21,598 nt of DNA, taken from contig JBEKZQ010000193.1 of the NCBI GenBank assembly GCA_049509675.1, positions 1 through 21,598 of the forward strand, given 5' to 3'. Below, piece after piece: positions 1-7,512 of this stretch; the first letter of the stretch is position 1; each line of letters starts with the position of its first letter. The notes under the pieces were generated by a model that made no database searches, was not told the DNA's origin, and saw only the letters and a list, made by a program, of their open reading frames with translations. The position numbers and the translations under genes are program-made. The DNA is from JBEKZQ01 sp049509675. Lineage in GTDB: Bacteria > Planctomycetota > Planctomycetia > Pirellulales > Thermoguttaceae.

Positions 1-1
1 G

Positions 2-655
2 GTCGGCATGGCCAAGGTCTTCGCCAGCCTGCCCGGCATGAAAACCCTCATGGCCTACTGGTACCACTTCATCATCATGTTCGAGGCGCTGTTCATCCTG
101 ACCCTGCTGGAGACCGGCACGCGCGTGGCACGGTTCATTTTCCAGGAGACGATCGAGCAGATATTCCCCGCGCCCGCCGCCCGCGATTCTTCGGAACCGC
201 GGGGCCGTTGGATTGCCGGCCTGCGCGGTTGGGGCCTGAACATTGCCGTTAGCTGCCTGGTTTGCTCCCTGTGGGGATATCTTCTGTATACGGGCAACAT
301 CGGCAGCCTGTGGCGGATGATGGGCATCGCCAATCAACTCCTGGCCACCGTGGCCCTGGCGGTGGGCACGACCTACTTGCTTACGCACGCCCGCAAAAGA
401 AGTTATGCTCTCTGCGCCGGCTTGCCTTTCGTCTTCGCCGCCGTGACGGTCTTTACGGCGGGGATCCAGAGCATCGAAAGCTGGTGGGCCGAGCTGGCGC
501 TGCCCGAGACCACCGCCTCCCAGGCCCTATCTATCCGCCTGATGTGTCTGCTGGCGGCGATCATGCTGGTCCTCTCGGGGCTGGTGATCGCGGATGCGAT
601 TCGCCGCTGGTACGTGCTGTTGCGGGCAGGCGCCAAGCCGGCGGCTGCGCTGTAA
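2..655 (+). CDS. cstA: CstA-family carbon starvation / peptide transporter, C-terminal part
   Basis: The frame is open from the first bases of the window and ends with TAA, so only the last ~217 residues of a larger protein are present. Members of the CstA family are usually 550-700 residues long. CstA proteins are inner-membrane transporters for peptides or pyruvate, induced in carbon limitation. The fragment starts in a segment matching the conserved CstA region (KTLMAYWYHFIIMFEALFIL, then LLETGTR). Three or four hydrophobic spans follow, around residues 78-95, 105-125, 138-150 and 178-200. The ATG at position 8 is internal and should not be taken as the start. The next gene is antisense and convergent. 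Family assignment is from the conserved segment; the substrate is not decidable. Confidence 0.85.
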   Translation, partial: VGMAKVFASLPGMKTLMAYWYHFIIMFEALFILTLLETGTRVARFIFQETIEQIFPAPAARDSSEPRGRWIAGLRGWGLNIAVSCLVCSLWGYLLYTGNIGSLWRMMGIANQLLATVALAVGTTYLLTHARKRSYALCAGLPFVFAAVTVFTAGIQSIESWWAELALPETTASQALSIRLMCLLAAIMLVLSGLVIADAIRRWYVLLRAGAKPAAAL

Positions 656-662
656 AAAGGGG

Positions 663-675
663 CCCTCGCTTGCGC
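663..675 (+). repeat. Partial copy of interspersed hairpin-repeat arm
   Basis: These 13 bases (ccctcgcttgcgc) are identical to the start of the arm of the interspersed palindrome found complete at 10327-10352. Only one arm is present here, just after the cstA stop, so it is a decayed or partial copy. Confidence 0.5.
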
Positions 676-695
676 CCTTCGCCGACTGACCGGCC
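671..695 (+). repeat. Left copy of 25-bp near-perfect direct repeat
   Basis: Reads tgcgcccttcgccgactgac followed by cggcc. It differs at one base (C/T) from the copy at 3519-3543. The pair brackets the antisense methyltransferase gene, one copy beyond each end. Confidence 0.7.
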
Positions 696-701
696 GGGCA
701 A

Positions 702-723
702 AGCGCTATTGGTCCGTAGCGCT
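702..723. terminator. Hairpin between convergent cstA and methyltransferase genes
   Basis: A perfect 7-bp stem, AGCGCTA/TAGCGCT, surrounds an 8-base loop. It lies in the 84-base gap between two converging genes, where a bidirectional terminator is expected. There is no strong T tract on either side, so the terminator role is inferred. Confidence 0.4.
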
Positions 724-739
724 CGATAACGCGATGTTC

Positions 740-3460
740 TCACTTCGCCGCCCGGAACTCCACCGGCAGCGCCGCGACGATTGCAACCGTCTCGATGCTG
801 ACGCGTACCACCTGTCCGACGAGGCGGACGATGTACGCGGGGTCGTCGGCGCGGTTCGGGTCCGAGCGGATGCCGCTGCGTTTGTCCTCGCTCACCTGGT
901 ACTGGTCGACGACCCACTCCAAAGCGCTGCGGTTACCCAGGCGGTAGTCGAACACATCAGGCGGAATGCCGGCCAGCGTGAGCGATCTGTTGGCCACGAG
1001 CGACCGCTTGTCTTTGCTCAGTCGCATCTTCTCGACATGGTACGAAAGCGGCACACCCGGCGTTTCAATCCACTCCAGCGGCCAGGGTTCCAGCTTTTCA
1101 TAGTCAAGGTGGAGCCGGGCCAGGCTCTCTCCGGCCGTGGCAAACGCGCGGAAGTCGGGCGACGTGGGTATCCGGGGCAATTCACGCTTCAGGTTGTCGG
1201 CGTACCGCTGCCGGTAGCCCGGATGGTGCAAGAGGCCGTAGACGTAATAAAAGATGTCCCACTTCGAGATCTTCCTGTCGCCGTAGTGTTCGCGGAAGTG
1301 GCCCAGAGCCCAATCGGTGATGTTCTCGCGACGGTTGGTGCCGTCTTCGTCGTAGACGTAGAAGGGGAAACACTGGGCGCCCGCACCCGCCCCGACCAAG
1401 TGCAGGTCCGATATCGTGTCCGTCGCAATGACCATGAATGGTTTCTCGGAGGCGATATTCGTGGTTGCGACGGCGCAGTTCTCTCCCTCGCTCGCCGGCG
1501 TCGGGAACACCTTGGGTACTTGGTAGATTTCTTCGTTGAGAATGCGGTCGAAGAAGAGGTGGCGTTTGCAGAACGGCCGATACAAACACGGCCGAATCTT
1601 TGCTTCCGAGAACTCAGCGTACCTGCCTCGCTGGAGGTCCTGTTTGAGGTCGCGGCTCCACTTGATCTTCTCGTAGGAAACGAAGTCGTCGACTTTCTTT
1701 TTTGGACCAGAACGCTTGTAGCGGTCAACTTCGACGTTGTACGCTTCGATGAAAGCATCCGCGCGGTGCCGGAGATCCGCGCGATCGAAGCTGTAGACGA
1801 CGTCGTCTCGGTTCGTTTTCACCCCGCCCGTGAACCGGACGAACACGCCTGCCCTTTCGTCAGGGTCGTTTCCCCCTTTGGCCGCTAATGGGACCAGGAG
1901 CGAGTACTCCCCACCATTGACCGGCACGAGCCATGTGTTCCGTTTGTCCTGCTTGAGCCGCACCCATTTCACGCCGCCGACCCTCCCGTGTTTCGCCAAC
2001 CACGCCAGCTTGTCCTCCTTGCGCAGGGTCTTCTCCACGCGGCCGAAAAGGAGCCGCTGGCCGCGGTGCCGGCTTGCCCTCACGGCCACCGTGATTCCTA
2101 CCCCGACCTGGATGCCGAAGACGTTGTACGTCGTTCCCGCCAGTTTCGGGTTGTGCCGGACGTTGCCCTCCAGGTGCAGGTGGTAGACCCGTGTAAAATC
2201 CTGGAGCAAATGCTTCCGCATCCCGTCGAAAGCAATCTGATCGACAAAGCTGTTGTTGGAGACAAAGCACACGACGCCGTCCCGCCCATTGAGCCGATCC
2301 ACCGCCCAGCGGAAGAACTTCACATACATGTCGCCCAAGGCGTTCTTGTTCGTGGCGATCGAATCCTTTGCGTAGGTCTCGCTCACGCGCCGGTCAATGA
2401 TGTCGTACTTGCGGTTCTTGTTGTTGTCGTTCTCGTTGAGTTGCCATGCATTGTAGGGCGGATTGCCGATCACCACGGTGATTGGCGCCTCGGCTTCGCG
2501 CGCCACGCGCGCCACGTTCTCTTCCGTCATAAACCCGAACGTGTTCTGCTGCCCTTTCGCCAACTCGAGCGTATCCACAAAACACAGTCCGGGGAACGCC
2601 TCATACCCGCCCGTCAAGTCGTAATACGCGTGCTCGATGTTCAGCGCCGCGATATAGTAGGGCAGCAGCATCACCTCGTTCGCGAAAAGCTGCTCGCGGT
2701 ACATCCGCGGCAGGTCCCGCTTCGGGATGCGGCGGAGCAGATTAACGATGAAATTGCCCGTACCCGTGCAGGGGTCGAGGATGTGGACGTCCGGATCGCC
2801 GAGCGTCTTGCCGAACTCGCTTTGCAGCACCTCCTCCACGCTGGCGCACATGAAATCGACAATCTCTTGCGGCGTGTAGACGATGCCGTGCGTGTCGGCC
2901 ACCTTGACCGAGTAGCCCTGGAAGAACCGCTCATAGACCGTGTTGAGGAAGTGCTGCTTTTCGGCAAAACTCTCGATCGTGGCGGCGGCCGACTCGATGG
3001 CCAGGTAGAACCGGTCCAGCGATTTGAGAAAATCGTGCCGGTTGAACGACTTGCTCACCAGGGCGTCGATTACCTTCTCTACCTCGGCGGCAATCACGTT
3101 GCGGCGCGTGAAGTCCTGGTTGTCGAAAATCGTGCGGATCAGCCGCTCCGTCAACAGGTGCTGCACCAGCATCTCGTCGACTGCCGCCACGCTCAGGTTC
3201 GGGTTGAGCGAGTTGCGGCATAGGCTGAAAAAATCGTCGAAGGCGGCGATGAACCGCGGATTGCCGCGATGGGCCTCCGTGATCTTCTCCACCAGCCCGC
3301 CGGCCAAATCCGGCACCCGCTCCTTGAACTCGCCGATAGTCTGAAACGCCGTCGAAACGGCCGTTTCGTGCTCCACGTCCTGTTGCCGGTAGGTCTCCAG
3401 CGCGGCGTAATAGGCCTTGATCGCCTTGTCGGTGGGCTTGATTCTCCTGGCGGTGGGCAT
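740..3460 (-). CDS. Type ISP / IIG-like N6-adenine DNA methyltransferase, nuclease domain apparently missing
   Basis: Transfers a methyl group from S-adenosylmethionine to adenine in a specific DNA sequence. Numbered from a TTG at 3496 the protein is 918 residues; the ATG at 3460 (residue 13, MPTARRIK) is the preferred start. Motif I DPCTGTGNF is at 241-249 and motif IV NPPY at 345-348. The remaining ~500 residues correspond to the target-recognition region of type ISP enzymes. As I recall related single-chain enzymes, the opening stretch (KAIKAYYAALETYRQQDVEH then AFQT) is followed by ~100 residues of PD-(D/E)XK nuclease (PDGT...YWEAKD-like) before the EFKERVPDLA segment. Here AFQT joins almost directly to EFKERVPDLA near residues 53-57, so cleavage activity is probably lost. 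Direct repeats flank the gene, and no other restriction gene is nearby. The sequence looks lower in GC than its neighbours, consistent with acquisition. Confidence 0.85.
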   Translation of the reverse strand: MPTARRIKPTDKAIKAYYAALETYRQQDVEHETAVSTAFQTIGEFKERVPDLAGGLVEKITEAHRGNPRFIAAFDDFFSLCRNSLNPNLSVAAVDEMLVQHLLTERLIRTIFDNQDFTRRNVIAAEVEKVIDALVSKSFNRHDFLKSLDRFYLAIESAAATIESFAEKQHFLNTVYERFFQGYSVKVADTHGIVYTPQEIVDFMCASVEEVLQSEFGKTLGDPDVHILDPCTGTGNFIVNLLRRIPKRDLPRMYREQLFANEVMLLPYYIAALNIEHAYYDLTGGYEAFPGLCFVDTLELAKGQQNTFGFMTEENVARVAREAEAPITVVIGNPPYNAWQLNENDNNKNRKYDIIDRRVSETYAKDSIATNKNALGDMYVKFFRWAVDRLNGRDGVVCFVSNNSFVDQIAFDGMRKHLLQDFTRVYHLHLEGNVRHNPKLAGTTYNVFGIQVGVGITVAVRASRHRGQRLLFGRVEKTLRKEDKLAWLAKHGRVGGVKWVRLKQDKRNTWLVPVNGGEYSLLVPLAAKGGNDPDERAGVFVRFTGGVKTNRDDVVYSFDRADLRHRADAFIEAYNVEVDRYKRSGPKKKVDDFVSYEKIKWSRDLKQDLQRGRYAEFSEAKIRPCLYRPFCKRHLFFDRILNEEIYQVPKVFPTPASEGENCAVATTNIASEKPFMVIATDTISDLHLVGAGAGAQCFPFYVYDEDGTNRRENITDWALGHFREHYGDRKISKWDIFYYVYGLLHHPGYRQRYADNLKRELPRIPTSPDFRAFATAGESLARLHLDYEKLEPWPLEWIETPGVPLSYHVEKMRLSKDKRSLVANRSLTLAGIPPDVFDYRLGNRSALEWVVDQYQVSEDKRSGIRSDPNRADDPAYIVRLVGQVVRVSIETVAIVAALPVEFRAAK

Positions 3461-3518
3461 GCGTCCAAACGTAGGCGAAGCGGGAAATGCTGTCAAGGGG
3501 AAGTGGGTTTGTCTCCGC

Positions 3519-3543
3519 TGCGCCCTTCGCCGATTGACCGGCC
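3519..3543 (+). repeat. Right copy of 25-bp near-perfect direct repeat
   Basis: Same sequence as 671-695 with one mismatch. It lies between the methyltransferase start and the permease gene. Confidence 0.7.
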
Positions 3544-3553
3544 CGGGAGAGGC

Positions 3554-3581
3554 TTGCTATAGTGTGAACGGATTGTAATGA
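3554..3581 (+). promoter_or_regulatory. Possible sigma-70-type promoter for the permease
   Basis: TTGCTA and TAATGA are separated by 16 bases about 65 bases before the permease start. This is a weak consensus match found by eye only. A hairpin CGCGGTT/AACCGCG (3602-3608 with 3621-3627) lies between it and the ATG, in what would be the leader. Confidence 0.25.
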
Positions 3582-3646
3582 TACGGTCCGTTCCCTATTG
3601 TCGCGGTTGGGGTCATTTCAAACCGCGCAAAATATAAGATCTTCTC

Positions 3647-5539
3647 ATGCATTGGAAACACATCTTCGCCAGAAAAGACCTGGAAATGCTGCTGGCGGAA
3701 GCGGCCGGCGAGCATCGTCTGCACCGCGTGCTCGGCCCGGTGGCTTTGACGGCACTGGGCGTCGGGTGCATCATCGGGGCCGGCATTTTCGTCATGACCG
3801 GCCGGGCGGCGGCCCAGGACGCCGGGCCCGCGGTGATGGTCTCCTATGCCATCGCCGGGCTGGGCTGCGCCGTGGCCGCCTTCTGCTATGCCGAGTTCGC
3901 CTCCATGGCCCCCGTGGCCGGCAGCGCCTATACCTATGCCTACACTACCCTGGGCGAAATCTTCGCCTGGATCATCGGCTGGGACTTGATCCTGGAATAC
4001 GCCATGGGTTGCGCCACGGTCGCCTCGGCCTGGACCCATTACCTGAACAAGTTGCTCAACGCCCTTGGGCTGCCCCAGGTAAGGGAAGTTCTGTCGCACG
4101 ATCCGTGGAGCGGCGGCTGGCTGAATCTCCCCTCCGTGGTCATCATGGCCTTGGTTACAGTCGTCCTGGTGGTGGGCATCCGCGAGAGCGCCCGCACCAA
4201 CGCCTCGCTGGTCATCGTCAAGCTCCTGGTGGTGATTTTCGTGATCGTGGCCGGCTGGGGCTACGTACACCGCGAAAAGTGGACGGCGATCCCGGTCGCG
4301 TACCGCATGTTTCCCCAGGAAAAGAAGGTGATTCCTGATCTGGTCAAGCAGTATCTCCAGGAGCGGAACCAGTTGTCGCCGGAAGATGGGGCGGCGCTCC
4401 AGCAAGAGGTGGTGGCCAGTTACCGGATCGTCCGCCAAGAGCGGGAGATTGCCCGGCTCCAGCAACAACAGCGGCTCACCGCCGACGAGGGGCAGCGGCA
4501 GATTGCGGCCCTCACCGACCGGCTCGCCGCCCATCTGCCACAGACGGCCGCCGACCGCCAGGCCGTCGACCTCATCCTGGCGGAAGTGGAAAAACAGGGC
4601 CGCGACGCGGAAGCCAAGTCCTGGGGTCTGCTGGGGCTGGTGGGCTTGAACCGCTGGCTGATCCCGATCGACGACGCCACGCGCAGTCCGTTCATGCCCT
4701 ATGGCCTGTCGGGCATCATGCTGGGCGCGTCGATCGTGTTCTTCGCCTTCATCGGCTTCGATTCGATCTCGACGCACGCGGAGGAGGCCCGCCGGCCGCA
4801 GCGCGACGTGCCGCTGGCGATCCTGCTCTCCCTGGGGATGTGTACGGTGCTGTACGTCGTGGTGGCGGCGGTCATTACCGGCATGGTCCCCTATCCGGAC
4901 ATCGACATCGAGGCCCCCATCGCTTCGGCCTTCGCGCAGCAGGCCCGGGGCCACGCCAGCCTGTCGCTCCGCATGTCGACGGCCCTGATCGCTGCGGGCG
5001 GTCTGGCGGGCATGACCAGCGTGCTCCTGGTCCTGTTCCTGAGCCAGGCGCGGATCTTCATGGCCATGTCGCGCGACGGCCTGCTGCCCAAAATCTTCGG
5101 TACCGTACATCCGCGCTTCCGCACGCCGCACGTGGCCACGATCGTCACCGGGGTGGTGATTTGCCTGACCGCCGCCTTTACGCCCATCTACAAGCTCGAA
5201 GAGATGGTCAACGTGGGCACGCTGATGGCTTTCGTCATGGTGTGCGGGGCCGTCCTGGTCCTCCGCTTCCAGCGGCCGGGCGTCACGCGGCCGTTCCGCT
5301 GCCCGGCGATCCACGTCGTCGCGCCGCTGGGCATCCTGATCAACCTGGCCATGATGCTCTTCCTGCCGGCCGACACGTGGGCGCGGCTGGTGATTTGGTT
5401 GCTGATCGGCCTGGTGATCTACTTCTGCTACGGCCTCTGGCACAGCTTGCTGACACAGCACTTGTGGCACGAGATCCAGTTGCCGCGGGAAGAGGCGACC
5501 GGCACCGCCTTCGATCCGGAAACCAATGTCGAGCCGTAG
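3647..5539 (+). CDS. APC-superfamily amino-acid permease (CAT/YfnA-like) with large loop insertion
   Basis: A secondary transporter for amino acids or cationic amino acids in the cytoplasmic membrane. The start of transmembrane segment 1 carries the family signature GVGCIIGAGIF (38-48). The FAFIGFDSISTHAEEARRPQ segment (366-385) is the conserved TM6 region that precedes RDVP. Members are normally about 460-500 residues; this one is 630. The excess lies at about residues 217-347, between TM5 (about 185-206) and TM6 (about 353-375). It is hydrophilic and Gln/Glu/Arg-rich (for example QEREIARLQQQQRLTADEGQ), as expected of helical coiled coil. By the usual topology this loop is outside the membrane. 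No good ribosome-binding site precedes the ATG. The stop codon directly abuts the stop of the next, convergent gene. Confidence 0.9.
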   Translation: MHWKHIFARKDLEMLLAEAAGEHRLHRVLGPVALTALGVGCIIGAGIFVMTGRAAAQDAGPAVMVSYAIAGLGCAVAAFCYAEFASMAPVAGSAYTYAYTTLGEIFAWIIGWDLILEYAMGCATVASAWTHYLNKLLNALGLPQVREVLSHDPWSGGWLNLPSVVIMALVTVVLVVGIRESARTNASLVIVKLLVVIFVIVAGWGYVHREKWTAIPVAYRMFPQEKKVIPDLVKQYLQERNQLSPEDGAALQQEVVASYRIVRQEREIARLQQQQRLTADEGQRQIAALTDRLAAHLPQTAADRQAVDLILAEVEKQGRDAEAKSWGLLGLVGLNRWLIPIDDATRSPFMPYGLSGIMLGASIVFFAFIGFDSISTHAEEARRPQRDVPLAILLSLGMCTVLYVVVAAVITGMVPYPDIDIEAPIASAFAQQARGHASLSLRMSTALIAAGGLAGMTSVLLVLFLSQARIFMAMSRDGLLPKIFGTVHPRFRTPHVATIVTGVVICLTAAFTPIYKLEEMVNVGTLMAFVMVCGAVLVLRFQRPGVTRPFRCPAIHVVAPLGILINLAMMLFLPADTWARLVIWLLIGLVIYFCYGLWHSLLTQHLWHEIQLPREEATGTAFDPETNVEP

Positions 5540-5956
5540 TCACAGAGTCAACGACTTGATCTCGGGATGATCGGTTGGCCGGGCGATGGCCGTGAGGCGG
5601 AAGCCGACCTGGTAGAAACCGCCGCCCAGGGGGCTGAGATGTTTCGCCGTCGCACGGACCCATTTAATTTCGCCTTCCCACGGAAAGCCCAACAAGACTT
5701 CGTCCAACCCGCGGGCCCGATCGAGCACCACGGCCACGCCGGTGCTGGCGAACTCCTTGGTTACGGCCGTGAAGGCCGCGTCGACAAGCGCTTCCCGCTT
5801 CTTGCAGGGCACGACCCACACCGGCAAGACCAGGGTGACGCGCCGCTCCACCCGGGGGCCCTCCATCAACCTCCGCACCTCGGAGCAGTTGTTGTTGACC
5901 ACCTTGAGGATGAAACTGCGGACACCCAACTCCTTGGTGTTGGCAAACAGGGGCAC
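5540..5956 (-). CDS. Small PilZ-like protein of unknown function
   Basis: 138 residues, starting at GTG with a GGAG motif 8 bases upstream. The layout recalls a PilZ domain: an Arg-rich start (RVERR, 35-39), a central segment STGVAVVL (71-78) where PilZ has its (D/N)xSxxG strand, and then FPWEGEIKWVR and GGGFYQVGFRL (111-121) as the final strands. PilZ domains often bind cyclic di-GMP, but the full RxxxR and DxSxxG motifs are not clear here, so binding cannot be claimed. No signal peptide or membrane segment was seen. The gene ends exactly at the permease stop, and 160 bases separate its start from the DUF6786-like gene upstream. It could also be an unrelated beta-barrel protein. Confidence 0.6.
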   Translation of the reverse strand: MPLFANTKELGVRSFILKVVNNNCSEVRRLMEGPRVERRVTLVLPVWVVPCKKREALVDAAFTAVTKEFASTGVAVVLDRARGLDEVLLGFPWEGEIKWVRATAKHLSPLGGGFYQVGFRLTAIARPTDHPEIKSLTL

Positions 5957-6116
5957 GGCGAATTCTCCGGCGAATCAGGGGATTTCGGGCACGGACCACG
6001 GCCAATGGCTGCACACGCATCAATTAAACTATAGGCTGGCAATTGGCCGTTCGCGTGGGCGCTATGGACAATTTGGCATCAAAATCGGAAAATCACGAAA
6101 ATCCGAAGAATCCGGG

Positions 6117-7502
6117 CTATGGCCCGATGCGGGGCGGCAACGACATCTCCCGGCGGACCGTCGCCAGGTCGACGCCGAGGATCTCCTGGGCCAGCCGGTC
6201 CAGCGTGCCCAGATCGGCCTGGATGTGCAGGGTGCGGTGGCGATGCTCCAGCGACTGGCCGGTGCCGAGCACTTTGGCCGGCGAGAGCGATTCGATTTCA
6301 TAGAACGGTCCCAGGCCTTTCTGGCCGGGGGCCGGCGGGCCGTCGTTGTAGCTGTTGACCACGTCGCCGACGTAGGGCTCGCTGTGCGGCCCGCCCCACA
6401 TGTTGTTCATGTACAGTTGCTTCGTCGGGTCCGACGACATGCCAAATTGGACCAGCGTGAGCACGCCCGCGCGAAAGTCGATCGAGCCCAGTACGTTGCG
6501 GGCCCTTCGTTGCGAGACGCCGATCTTGGAGCGGCAATTGCCGTCGGCGCGGAACAACATGACCGCGGGCAGCACCTTGAGCCGCTCGGCCGGGACCGGG
6601 CCGAAATAGTCGGACTTGACGACCGGGCCCAATTCGGCTTCCGCACCCGGCTTGTAAGGCACGATTACCACGGTCTGCGGTCCGCAGTTGAACATGCCCA
6701 GGACCCAGATCGAGACCAATCCGGTTTGTTTGGTCATCTCCGGGCCGCGGTTGGTCAACTGGTCGGCGGTTTCGTAGGCGACGGACCGAACACCCTGTTG
6801 GGCGATGGCGCGGGGCAGCGCGGGGCCGAACAGCCCGGCCAGGTCGGTCGGACTCAGCAGCCGGACCGCGCGGCTGACCTCCAGATGGAACGGCGTGCCC
6901 GAGGCGTTTTGAAACTTCATGGTGGCGGCCATGCACAGCGGTTCCGTGGGCCGGGAAACGATGTTCCACGGGCCCTCGTTGAAGGCGGGCGGGGTGTACC
7001 AGTTATCCAGGTTCTGCTTTGCGCCCGGCTTGAACCACAGGCTGAACTGTCCCCCTTCGGGCGAGAGCCACATGCGGTTCTCGCCGCCGAAGTTGTTGAA
7101 GTGCGCATTGGGCTGGTTCTGGTCGATGAACTCGCGATGGACGAAACCGAAGCTTGGCCCCTCCAGGCCGCCGCAGGTGGAGGTCATCACGCGGCCTTGC
7201 CACTGGGGACAGATGGCGACCCGCGCGCCGGACTGGTCGGTCAATTCGTAGAGCAGCGTTTTTCCGGCCAGGAACTTGCGGACTTCGCCATACGAGGCCG
7301 CAGCGCGAGGCGACTCCTCGGCGGCCCGCACGCGATCGCCCGCCACAATGGCCACACTGGCCACGGCCAATAATAGGGCCGCTCGCCATAAGAGCGCGAT
7401 ACTAGCCCGAAGCGCAAGCGAGGGGGACATTGGCGACCGATACGATAATTCCGGCCCTCGCTCGCGCGTCGGGCTAGTGTTCGTGGTGGCGAAGTCGATC
7501 AT
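6117..7502 (-). CDS. Secreted DUF6786-like protein with repeat-derived N-terminus
   Basis: 461 residues; function unknown. Segments such as GPSFGFVHREFI, HFNNFGGENRMWLSPEGGQF and LEVSRAVRLL resemble DUF6786, a family of predicted beta-sandwich (sugar-mutarotase-like) proteins common in Planctomycetes and Bacteroidetes. The family call is from memory of these motifs. The ATG at 7502 has a good site (AGGAGAG, about 5 bases upstream) that overlaps the stop of the preceding deoxyhypusine-synthase-like gene, so translation is probably coupled. The signal peptide (AALLLAVASVAIVAG, then RAAEES) begins only after residue 35. The intervening residues 9-34 are encoded by an inverted pair of interspersed repeats (TSPTRERG ... 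PSLALRAS). The ATG at 7430 (residue 25) could be used instead but has no ribosome-binding site. Confidence 0.8.
   Translation of the reverse strand: MIDFATTNTSPTRERGPELSYRSPMSPSLALRASIALLWRAALLLAVASVAIVAGDRVRAAEESPRAAASYGEVRKFLAGKTLLYELTDQSGARVAICPQWQGRVMTSTCGGLEGPSFGFVHREFIDQNQPNAHFNNFGGENRMWLSPEGGQFSLWFKPGAKQNLDNWYTPPAFNEGPWNIVSRPTEPLCMAATMKFQNASGTPFHLEVSRAVRLLSPTDLAGLFGPALPRAIAQQGVRSVAYETADQLTNRGPEMTKQTGLVSIWVLGMFNCGPQTVVIVPYKPGAEAELGPVVKSDYFGPVPAERLKVLPAVMLFRADGNCRSKIGVSQRRARNVLGSIDFRAGVLTLVQFGMSSDPTKQLYMNNMWGGPHSEPYVGDVVNSYNDGPPAPGQKGLGPFYEIESLSPAKVLGTGQSLEHRHRTLHIQADLGTLDRLAQEILGVDLATVRREMSLPPRIGP
7401..7478. repeat. Interspersed palindromic repeat inside a coding region
   Basis: Arms at 7401-7424 and 7455-7478 are inverted copies, 24 bases with 2 mismatches, separated by 30 bases. 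They belong to the same family as 10287-10352. Both lie within the first 34 codons of the DUF6786-like gene. Confidence 0.85.
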
Positions 7503-7512
7503 GCGTTCTCTC

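Noticed and set aside
1988..3223. 411-residue plus-strand frame opposite the methyltransferase
   Set aside because: Shadow frame without motif; the minus-strand frame holds both methyltransferase motifs.
3461..3496. TTG start extending the methyltransferase by 12 residues
   Set aside because: Rare start codon with no better ribosome-binding site than the ATG at 3460; the added residues are not family-like.
3557..5470. 637-residue minus-strand open frame opposite the permease
   Set aside because: It is rich in His, Asp, Gln and Arg with no domain, as expected of the complement of a GC-rich membrane-protein gene. The plus-strand frame has clear transporter motifs.
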